From: Actinomycetales bacterium | Lineage (GTDB): Bacteria; Actinomycetota; Actinomycetes; Actinomycetales; Actinomycetaceae | Direction of reading: 5' to 3' | DNA length: 13,749 bases | Assembly: GCA_022838965.1 (NCBI GenBank) | Contig: JALHDK010000027.1 | Location: 1 to 13,749, forward strand | In this document: positions 8,420 through 13,749 of the stretch, piece by piece | How positions within the stretch are numbered: position 1 is the first letter of the stretch | How the letters are laid out: every line of letters begins with the position of its first letter | Made by a program: the position numbers and the translations under genes | Notes under the pieces: model-generated | Told to the model about the DNA's origin: nothing | The model's database searches: none | What the model saw: the letters and a program-made list of their open reading frames with translations, nothing else

Positions 8420-11272
8420 CTAGGACGCGACAGCCGCACTCACCAGGGGCGCCAGGAATCGTCCGGTGTGTGAGCGCTCCACGCGTGCGACATCCTCCGG
8501 CGTTCCCTGTGCGATGATCTCGCCGCCCGCGTCACCGCCCTCGGGACCGAGGTCGATGACCCAGTCCGCGTTGCGGATGACGTCGAGGTTGTGCTCGATC
8601 ACCACGACGGTGTTCCCCTTGTCGACGAGGCCCTGCAGGACGGCGAGCAGCTTGCGGACATCCTCGAAGTGCAACCCGGTGGTGGGCTCGTCCAGCACGT
8701 AGATCGTGCGTCCGAACGACCGCTTGTGGAGTTCGGAGGCCAGCTTCACGCGTTGCGCCTCGCCACCGGACAGGGTGGTGGCGCTCTGTCCGAGACGGAC
8801 GTACCCGAGGCCCACGCTGGTGAGGGTGTCGAGGTGCCGGGCGATCGGCGGCACGGACGCGAAGAACTCCGCGGCGTGGGCGATGGGCATGTCGAGCACA
8901 TCCGCCACGTTCCGGCCCTTGTAGTGCACCTGGAGCGTCTCGCGGTTGTACCGGGCGCCGTGGCACTCCTCGCATGGCACATAGACGTCGGGAAGGAAGT
9001 TCATCTCGATCCGCAGCGTCCCGTCGCCCTTGCACGCCTCGCATCGTCCGCCCTTGACGTTGAAGGAGAATCGGCCGGGGCCGTAGCCTCGCACCTTCGC
9101 CTCCGTCGTCTCGGCGAACAGGCGCCGCACGTGGTCCCACACGCCGGTGTAGGTCGCGGGGTTGGACCGGGGGGTACGCCCGATCGGCGACTGATCGACG
9201 TGCACCACCTTGTCGAGGTGCTCCAGTCCGGTGATCGAGCCGTGCCGACCGGGAACGGTGCGTGCCCTGTTGAGCTCGCGGGCGAGGGCGTTGTAGAGGA
9301 CGCCGTTGACGAGGCTTGACTTGCCGGACCCCGAGACGCCGGTGACCGCGATGAAGCACCCGAGGGGAAACTCCACGGTGACGTCCTTGAGGTTGTGCTC
9401 GCGGGCCCGGGACACGGTGACGACCCGCTGCGGATCGCGCGGCCGCCGCACCGCGGGAGTGGGAATGCTCCGCCGGCCCGACAGGTAGTCGCCGGTGAGC
9501 GACCGCGGCGCGGTGAGCAGACCGGCGTAGCTGCCGGAGTGCACGATCTCGCCGCCGTGCTCCCCCGCCCCCGGGCCGATGTCGACCACCCAGTCAGCCG
9601 CGCGGATCGTTTCCTCGTCGTGTTCGACGACGATCAGGGTGTTGCCCAGATCCCGCAACCGGACGAGGGTCTCGATCAACCGCCGGTTGTCACGCTGGTG
9701 CAGACCGATGCTCGGCTCGTCGAGGACGTACAGCACTCCCACGAGTCCGGACCCGATCTGGGTCGCCAGCCGGATGCGCTGCGCCTCGCCGCCCGAGAGG
9801 GTCGCGGCGGCCCGCGAGAGGGTGAGGTAGTCCAGTCCGACATCGAGCAGGAAGTCCAGGCGCGCGTGGATCTCCTTCAGGATCTGCGAGGCGATGGTCT
9901 GCTCCCGCGGTGACAGCCGCACGTCGTCCAGGAAGCGCCGGGCGGCATCGATGGAGAGGTCACACAACTCGGCGATCGAGAGCCCCCCCACCTTGACCGC
10001 CAGCACCTCGGGCCGCAGACGGGCTCCCCCACACGCCGGGCACGGCACCTCCCGCATGAAGCCCTGGTACCGTTCCCGCGAGGAGTCCGACTCCGTCTCG
10101 AGGTGCTTCCGGTTGATGTAGTGGATCGCCCCCTCGAAGCCCGTGGTGTAGCTCCGCTCACGTCCCCAGCGGTTGCGGTACGTGACGTGGACCTCGTAGT
10201 CGCGGCCGTGGAGCAGCGCCTCCTTCGCCCGGCTCGGCAGCGCACGCCACGGCACCTCCGTGGAGAACTGGAGGTCCTTCGCCAGGGCCTCGATCAGCCG
10301 GAAGTAGTACTGCGACCGCTCACCCGGCCAGACGGCGATCGCACCCTCCGCGAGGCTGAGCTCCTCGTTGGGGACCACCAGCTCGGGGTCGACCTCCAGG
10401 TGGGTGCCCAGGCCCGAGCACTCCGGGCAGGCCCCGTACGGGGCGTTGAAGGAGAAGCTGCGAGGTTCGATCTCGGAGAGGGCGAGCGGATGGTCGTTCG
10501 GGCACGCCCGCCTCTCGGAGAACCGCTGTTGACGGTCCGGGTGGTCCTCGGGCAGGTCCACGAAGTCCGCCACCACCTGACCGTCGGCGAGGCGGAGTGC
10601 CGTCTCGACCGAGTCGGTGAAGCGCGCGGTCGCACCGGCGCGGACCACCAGGCGGTCCACGACGACGTCGATGGTGTGCTTGAGGTTCTTCTCGAGGGGT
10701 GGGACATCGGAGAGCGGGTACACCCGGCCGTCGACCTTCACCCGGGCGAAGCCCTTCGACTGCAGGTCCGCGAAGAGGTCGACGTGTTCACCTTTCCGAC
10801 CACGTACCACGGGCGCGAGGAGCTGGAACCGGGTGCCCTCCGGCAACGCGGCGAGATGGTCGACGATCTGCTGCGGGGTCTGGGCTGTGACCCGTTCCCC
10901 GCAGGTGGGACAGGTCGGGGTTCCGGCGCGCGCGTAGAGGAGGCGGAGGTAGTCGTACACCTCCGTGATGGTGCCGACGGTGGACCGCGGGTTGCGGTTG
11001 GTGGCCTTCTGGTCGATGGAGACCGCGGGCGAGAGTCCCTCGATGAAGTCGACGTGCGGCTTGTCCATCTGGCCGAGGAACTGCCTCGCATAGGAGGACA
11101 GGGATTCGACATACCGCCGTTGCCCCTCGGCGAAGATCGTGTCGAACGCCAGTGAGGACTTGCCCGACCCGGAGAGCCCGGTGAACACGATGAGCGCGTT
11201 GCGCGGCAACGAGAGGGACACATCCTTCAGGTTGTGCTCGCGGGCACCGCTCACGACGAGGCAATCACTCAC
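8420..11272 (-). CDS. uvrA: Excinuclease ABC subunit A
   Basis: Damage-recognition ATPase of nucleotide excision repair; its dimer finds lesions and loads UvrB. The 950-residue product (from the GTG at 11272) has two ABC modules. The first has Walker [10 protein letters not shown] (32-40), signature [16 protein letters not shown] (492-507) and Walker [13 protein letters not shown] (514-525). The second has GVSGSGKSS (645-653), [15 protein letters not shown] (834-848) and [15 protein letters not shown] (857-871). Zinc elements: CPTC (121-124); CPNDH (257-261) with CPEC (282-285); CPAC (411-414); and CEAC (744-747) with CEEC (767-770). The frame opens at 11335, but the family start [17 protein letters not shown] and the predicted transcription start both point to 11272. 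No Shine-Dalgarno is visible. A LexA box lies on its promoter, so it is probably SOS-induced. Confidence 0.97.
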   Translation of the reverse strand: MSDCLVVSGAREHNLKDVSLSLPRNALIVFTGLSGSGKSSLAFDTIFAEGQRRYVESLSSYARQFLGQMDKPHVDFIEGLSPAVSIDQKATNRNPRSTVGTITEVYDYLRLLYARAGTPTCPTCGERVTAQTPQQIVDHLAALPEGTRFQLLAPVVRGRKGEHVDLFADLQSKGFARVKVDGRVYPLSDVPPLEKNLKHTIDVVVDRLVVRAGATARFTDSVETALRLADGQVVADFVDLPEDHPDRQQRFSERRACPNDHPLALSEIEPRSFSFNAPYGACPECSGLGTHLEVDPELVVPNEELSLAEGAIAVWPGERSQYYFRLIEALAKDLQFSTEVPWRALPSRAKEALLHGRDYEVHVTYRNRWGRERSYTTGFEGAIHYINRKHLETESDSSRERYQGFMREVPCPACGGARLRPEVLAVKVGGLSIAELCDLSIDAARRFLDDVRLSPREQTIASQILKEIHARLDFLLDVGLDYLTLSRAAATLSGGEAQRIRLATQIGSGLVGVLYVLDEPSIGLHQRDNRRLIETLVRLRDLGNTLIVVEHDEETIRAADWVVDIGPGAGEHGGEIVHSGSYAGLLTAPRSLTGDYLSGRRSIPTPAVRRPRDPQRVVTVSRAREHNLKDVTVEFPLGCFIAVTGVSGSGKSSLVNGVLYNALARELNRARTVPGRHGSITGLEHLDKVVHVDQSPIGRTPRSNPATYTGVWDHVRRLFAETTEAKVRGYGPGRFSFNVKGGRCEACKGDGTLRIEMNFLPDVYVPCEECHGARYNRETLQVHYKGRNVADVLDMPIAHAAEFFASVPPIARHLDTLTSVGLGYVRLGQSATTLSGGEAQRVKLASELHKRSFGRTIYVLDEPTTGLHFEDVRKLLAVLQGLVDKGNTVVVIEHNLDVIRNADWVIDLGPEGGDAGGEIIAQGTPEDVARVERSHTGRFLAPLVSAAVAS

Positions 11273-11278
11273 CACCGC

Positions 11279-11307
11279 AGTGTAGGCCGATGCACGCACA
11301 CTCGCAC
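11279..11307 (-). promoter_or_regulatory. uvrA promoter, leaderless
   Basis: On the minus strand TACACT (11284-11279) fits the actinobacterial -10 consensus TANNNT. Six bases separate it from the G of the GTG at 11272, the normal distance from -10 to the transcription start. The uvrA mRNA is therefore predicted to begin at its own start codon, which explains the absent Shine-Dalgarno. With a 17-base spacer the -35 element falls on GTGCGA (11307-11302), a poor -35 by sequence that is also one half of the LexA box. Confidence 0.6.
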
Positions 11308-11317
11308 AACTGTTCGA
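11302..11317. promoter_or_regulatory. LexA (SOS) box of uvrA
   Basis: Minus-strand TCGAACAGTTGTGCGA differs at one position from the actinobacterial/Gram-positive SOS consensus TCGAAC-N4-GTTCGA. One half-site is perfect and the other has G for T. It covers the expected -35 region of uvrA, where a bound LexA would block RNA polymerase. It lies about 42-57 bases upstream of the YciI-family gene start, so an effect on that gene is less certain. uvrA is a classic SOS gene, which strengthens the call. Confidence 0.8.
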
Positions 11318-11345
11318 AATCGTGGCCCGCGCCACACCGGCACGC

Positions 11346-11351
11346 TACGCT
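11346..11351 (+). promoter_or_regulatory. -10 element of the YciI-family gene, leaderless
   Basis: TACGCT fits TANNNT and ends seven bases before the ATG at 11359, so transcription should begin at or one base before the start codon. No Shine-Dalgarno is present in the short gap (GGCGGCC). A recognisable -35 was not found. Confidence 0.5.
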
Positions 11352-11358
11352 GGCGGCC

Positions 11359-11637
11359 ATGATCATCGCCGTCAGGTACGACTACGACCCCACCCGCGAC
11401 CTCGCACCAACCCGGCCCGCGCACCGCCAGTTCCTCCGCGACCTGCTCGAGGCGGGCGCCGTCATCACGTCGGGGCCGCTCCCCGCTTCCAACGGGGCCC
11501 TGCTCGTGATGGAGGCCGATTCCCCGGAGGCGGCCCTGCAACTGCTGGAATCCGATCCGTTCCTCACCGGGGGATTCATCCTGCGCAGGACCGCGGAGCA
11601 GTGGGTCCCCGTCCTGGGAGTGCTCGCCCCCGAGTGA
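11359..11637 (+). CDS. YciI-family small protein
   Basis: A 92-residue single-domain protein of the YciI family (dimeric alpha-beta barrel, ferredoxin-like fold). Family members are mostly of unknown function; a few are dehalogenase- or hydrolase-like enzymes with a His/Asp pair. Family features seen: an N-terminal beta strand MIIAVRYDYD, TRPAHRQFLRDLLEAG with conserved His22, TSGPL (37-41), the strand GALLVMEADS (46-55) and LLESDPF (62-68). The start is the ATG at 11359, which begins at the family's first strand; an upstream extension to 11290 would run through the promoter. It is the only plus-strand gene here, divergent from uvrA and convergent with terC, whose stop is two bases away. No signal peptide or membrane segment. 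Substrate unknown. Confidence 0.88.
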   Translation: MIIAVRYDYDPTRDLAPTRPAHRQFLRDLLEAGAVITSGPLPASNGALLVMEADSPEAALQLLESDPFLTGGFILRRTAEQWVPVLGVLAPE

Positions 11638-11639
11638 CC

Positions 11640-12710
11640 TCAGGTTCCAGAGGTCGGTTGACCTGACGGGGTGGACTCGGCGACCTGTGCGGATGCCGGG
11701 GCGGGCGGGATCTCGGGACGCGGGCGCAGCTTCTGGGGATGCCGCTTCGCTCCGATCGTGAGCGACAGCACGGTCGTCACGAGCAGGGTCCCCGCGATGA
11801 CCGTGAGGGACAGCCAGATGGGGATCTCGGGAACGGACACGTGCTCGCCCCCGTTGATGAAGGGCAGCGTGTTCTCGTGCAGGGCGTGGAGCACGAGCTT
11901 CACCCCGATGAAGAGCAGGATGAAGGACAGTCCGTAGGGCAGGTAGACCAGCCGGTCGAGCAGCCCGCCCAGGAGGAAGTACAGCTGCCTGAGTCCCATG
12001 AGGGCGAAGAGGTTCGTCGAGAACACGATGAACGGGTCGCGCGTCAGGCCGTAGATGGCCGGGATCGAGTCGAGTGCGAACAGCAGGTCCGTCGAACCGA
12101 GCGCGAGGATCACCACCGCCATCGGGGTGAAGACCATCCGGCCGTCGATCCGGGTTCTGATCCTGGCGCCGACGTACTCGTCATGGATCGGCACGAACCG
12201 GCGGAGGCCCTTGATGAGTGCGTTCTCCTTGAACTCCTCGTCGTCGCCGTGTCCGAACACCAGCTTGATCCCCGTGTAGATCAGGAAGCCGCCGAAGACG
12301 TAGAACACCCAGGAGAAGCGGTCAATCGCGGCGGCACCCAGCAGGATGAGGACCGCGCGGAGGACGAGCGCGATGATGATGCCGATCATCAGCACCTCGG
12401 GCTGGTTCCGGGGCGGCACCCGGAACCGCGCGAGGATGATGACGAAGACGAAGAGGTTGTCGACGGACAGGCTCTTCTCGGTGAGGAATCCGGCGTAGAA
12501 CTCTCCGGCCACCTGCCAGTTCGCCACGTAGGCGAGGACGAGCCCGAAGATGAGGGCGAGGCCGATGTAGAAGACCGCCCAGATCGAGGCCTCACGGAAG
12601 GAGGGAACGTGCGGCCGGCGCACCACGTAGAGCAGGTCGAGGATGATGATCACCACCATCACCCCGAGCGTGATGGCCTCGAACGAGGCGGAGAGATGCG
12701 CTGAACCCAT
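11640..12710 (-). CDS. TerC-family integral membrane protein, probable Mn2+ exporter
   Basis: Member of the TerC/Alx family, polytopic inner-membrane proteins tied to tellurite resistance and, in several bacteria, to manganese efflux. The 356-residue product has about nine hydrophobic segments (roughly 13-32, 43-63, 82-95, 107-125, 132-152, 193-212, 227-247, 258-275 and 296-320). Acidic residues within membrane helices are typical of the family: Asp84 in LTEKSLSVDNLFVF, and Asp208 and Asp214 in GSTDLLFALDSIPAIYG. A charged loop (about 153-190) and a proline-rich cytoplasmic tail (320-356) follow the usual plan. The ATG at 12710 is chosen for its Shine-Dalgarno GGAGGA; an upstream GTG at 12755 would lie in the riboswitch. 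The upstream yybP-ykoY element strongly suggests control by Mn2+, and thus a role in manganese homeostasis. Confidence 0.93.
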   Translation of the reverse strand: MGSAHLSASFEAITLGVMVVIIILDLLYVVRRPHVPSFREASIWAVFYIGLALIFGLVLAYVANWQVAGEFYAGFLTEKSLSVDNLFVFVIILARFRVPPRNQPEVLMIGIIIALVLRAVLILLGAAAIDRFSWVFYVFGGFLIYTGIKLVFGHGDDEEFKENALIKGLRRFVPIHDEYVGARIRTRIDGRMVFTPMAVVILALGSTDLLFALDSIPAIYGLTRDPFIVFSTNLFALMGLRQLYFLLGGLLDRLVYLPYGLSFILLFIGVKLVLHALHENTLPFINGGEHVSVPEIPIWLSLTVIAGTLLVTTVLSLTIGAKRHPQKLRPRPEIPPAPASAQVAESTPSGQPTSGT

Positions 12711-12713
12711 GAG

Positions 12714-12719
12714 TCCTCC
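12714..12719 (-). promoter_or_regulatory. Ribosome binding site of the terC-family gene
   Basis: GGAGGA, three bases before the ATG at 12710. It fixes the start within a longer open frame and is the probable target of riboswitch control. Its core GAGGAC (12713-12718) is complementary to GTCCTC at 12854-12859 in the leader. Confidence 0.8.
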
Positions 12720-12732
12720 GGAATGCACCAGA

Positions 12733-12840
12733 CGCGTGAGGTCTCTTCCGCGCACCGTCGCGATGCACCTGCCCCGCCGGGTGGGACGAGGTGCCCCACC
12801 GTGCTGACGACGAGATAGCCGGGAATACTCCCCTCACGCT
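12733..12840 (-). ncRNA. yybP-ykoY-type Mn2+ riboswitch
   Basis: Cis-regulatory RNA that binds Mn2+ and turns on manganese-efflux genes. Helix P1 is an 8-bp perfect pairing of GCGTGAGG (12839-12832) with CCTCACGC (12741-12734). It is followed on the 5' side by the conserved loop GGGGAGTA (12833-12826) and preceded on the 3' side by the conserved GAGACC (12745-12740), as the family requires. The second leg also folds: CGTCG (12812-12808) with CGACG (12760-12756), GCAC (12804-12801) with GTGC (12768-12765), capped by GGTGGG/CCCACC (12800-12795 with 12785-12780). No U-run follows, so control is probably at translation of the terC-family gene 22 bases downstream. The gene family fits the known regulon. 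Confidence 0.9.
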
Positions 12841-12842
12841 CA

Positions 12843-12868
12843 GGCTAGCCCTCGAGGACCCCGATCGG
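12843..12868. repeat. Three tandem 8-bp palindromes
   Basis: GGCTAGCC (12843-12850), CCTCGAGG (12850-12857) and CCGATCGG (12861-12868) are consecutive perfect 8-bp palindromes just upstream of the riboswitch, 13 bases past the uvrB stop. They may be protein-binding DNA or part of a uvrB 3' end structure. No U-tract is present and no function can be assigned. Confidence 0.4.
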
Positions 12869-12870
12869 CC

Positions 12871-12876
12871 AATCTA
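12871..12876 (-). promoter_or_regulatory. Possible -10 element for the terC-family transcript
   Basis: Minus-strand TAGATT fits TANNNT and lies 4 bases after the uvrB stop. It would start a transcript near 12864 that contains the whole riboswitch. No convincing -35 is seen in the end of uvrB, so the call is weak; read-through from uvrB is the alternative. Confidence 0.28.
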
Positions 12877-12880
12877 TCCG

Positions 12881-13749
12881 TCACGCTGTGCGCATCTGGC
12901 GCAGCTCCTTCTTCAGGTCCGCGATCTCGTCCCGCAGCCGTGCCGCGAGTTCGAACTGCAGTTCCTCGGCCGCCCCGTGCATCTGGTCCGTCAGTTGCTG
13001 GATGAGGTCAGCGAGATCCGCCGTGGCGCGCTCCCGGGGTGCGACGCGCTCCCCTGCTGTCCGGCGAGGCTGGCGGAATCCTCCGGCGAGGAGTTCTCGC
13101 GTGTCGACGTCCTCCCGCGCCAGCATGTCGGTGATGTCACCGATCCGCTTGCGCAAGGGCGTGGGGTCGATCCCGTGGGCGGTGTTGTACGCGATCTGCT
13201 TCTCGCGGCGCCTGTCGGTCTCCTCGATCGCGGCGCGCATCGCGGCTGTCACCGAGTCGGCGTACATGTGCACCTCACCCGAGACATTCCGCGCCGCCCG
13301 GCCGATGGTCTGGATGAGGGAGGTGGACGATCTCAGGAACCCCTGCTTGTCGGCATCGAGAATCGCGACGAGGGAGACCTCCGGCAGGTCGAGGCCCTCG
13401 CGCAGGAGATTGATGCCCACCAGCACGTCAAACTGTCCCAGTCGCAGCTCCCGCAGGAGCTCGACCCGCCGCAGGGTGTCGACGTCGGAGTGGAGGTACT
13501 GCACCCGGACTCCCCGTTCCAGCAGGTACTCCGTGAGGTCCTCCGCCATCTTCTTGGTGAGGGTGGTCACCAGGACCCGCTCGTCGCGTTCCACCCGGTC
13601 CCGAATCTCGCCCAGCAGGTCGTCGATCTGACCCTTCGTCGACTTGACCACCACCTTGGGGTCGACGAGACCTGTCGGCCGGATGATCTGCTCGACCACA
13701 CCGTCCGACTGGCCGAGTTCGTACGAGCCCGGCGTCGCCGAGAGGTAGA
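12881..13749 (-). CDS. uvrB: Excinuclease ABC subunit B (C-terminal part)
   Basis: Helicase-like subunit of nucleotide excision repair; it receives damaged DNA from UvrA, verifies the lesion and recruits UvrC. The window holds the last 288 residues; the start lies beyond 13749. From the edge the protein reads [10 protein letters not shown], then [13 protein letters not shown] (18-30) and [10 protein letters not shown] (39-48). The second RecA-like domain follows: [17 protein letters not shown] (59-75), [11 protein letters not shown] (84-94), the motif V region [20 protein letters not shown] (108-127), [11 protein letters not shown] (130-140) and motif [11 protein letters not shown] (146-154). 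The last 40 residues are a UVR motif ([20 protein letters not shown], about 263-282), the partner of the UVR motif in UvrC. The 3' end is intact. Any LexA box for this gene would lie outside the window. Confidence 0.98.
   Translation of the reverse strand, partial: YLSATPGSYELGQSDGVVEQIIRPTGLVDPKVVVKSTKGQIDDLLGEIRDRVERDERVLVTTLTKKMAEDLTEYLLERGVRVQYLHSDVDTLRRVELLRELRLGQFDVLVGINLLREGLDLPEVSLVAILDADKQGFLRSSTSLIQTIGRAARNVSGEVHMYADSVTAAMRAAIEETDRRREKQIAYNTAHGIDPTPLRKRIGDITDMLAREDVDTRELLAGGFRQPRRTAGERVAPRERATADLADLIQQLTDQMHGAAEELQFELAARLRDEIADLKKELRQMRTA

Noticed and set aside
10103..11155. 350-codon plus-strand frame opposite uvrA, and similar ones opposite uvrC (7591-8517) and yvcK (4607-5527)
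   Set aside because: The same GC-driven antisense effect; no ribosome binding site, no recognisable domain, and the opposite strand is a conserved gene.
11322..11335. GTGGC-N4-GCCAC inverted repeat between the divergent promoters
   Set aside because: Only 5 bp per arm in GC-rich DNA; too short to call an operator without conservation.
11290..11358. 23-residue N-terminal extension of the YciI-family protein
   Set aside because: It overlaps the LexA box and -10 element and is unlike the family, which starts at the first beta strand.
11739..12704. 321-codon plus-strand frame opposite the terC-family gene, very rich in Asp, Glu, His and Arg
   Set aside because: Charged composition is the complement of the hydrophobic TerC helices, not a real acidic protein.
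12951..12970. GTTCGAAC-like word inside uvrB, and other TCGAAC words at about 1287, 4725 and 12679
   Set aside because: The second half-site of the LexA consensus is absent at correct spacing and all lie inside coding sequence.

Overview
This GC-rich 13.7 kb window reads as a chromosomal core region of an actinobacterium (Actinomycetota). The support is the co-linear cluster uvrA-uvrC-rapZ-yvcK-whiA-gap-pgk-tpiA-secG, the presence of WhiA, actinobacterial variants such as an Arg in the RapZ P-loop and a CPNDH element in UvrA, an actinobacterial-type LexA box, and frequent GTG starts. The gap and pgk protein sequences look most like Micrococcales, but that placement is from memory and tentative. 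Almost everything lies on the minus strand, so transcription runs from high to low coordinates.

Right end (12881-13749): the 3' part of uvrB, cut by the window edge. The next 170 bases (12711-12880) hold three tandem 8-bp palindromes and a clear yybP-ykoY-type Mn2+ riboswitch. They lead into a TerC-family membrane protein gene (11640-12710). A small YciI-family gene (11359-11637) is the only plus-strand gene; it ends two bases from the terC stop.

Centre (8420-11358): the intergenic region between the YciI gene and uvrA has back-to-back promoters. Both genes look leaderless, and a near-consensus LexA (SOS) box lies on the -35 region of uvrA. uvrA is followed 10 bases later by uvrC, so the excision-nuclease genes A and C appear to form one damage-inducible unit. 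uvrB, for the third subunit, lies on the far side of terC.

Centre-left (3544-6429): rapZ, yvcK and whiA form a tight group. rapZ and yvcK overlap by 4 bases, and yvcK and whiA are 13 bases apart. They encode a P-loop RNA-binding/nucleotide-sensing protein, a CofD-like factor needed for growth on gluconeogenic carbon, and a LAGLIDADG-HTH developmental/cell-division regulator.

Left end (1-3543): the lower-glycolysis operon gap-pgk-tpiA with its own structured ~200-base leader, an intercistronic hairpin after gap, a 1-base pgk/tpiA overlap, and a terminator-like hairpin after tpiA. secG, a Sec translocon subunit, is truncated by the left edge.

No mobile element, CRISPR array, tRNA, rRNA or clearly novel multi-gene system was seen. 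The interest is regulatory: the SOS box with leaderless divergent promoters, the Mn2+ riboswitch with possible switching helices, and the chance that SOS-induced transcription runs into rapZ-yvcK-whiA.
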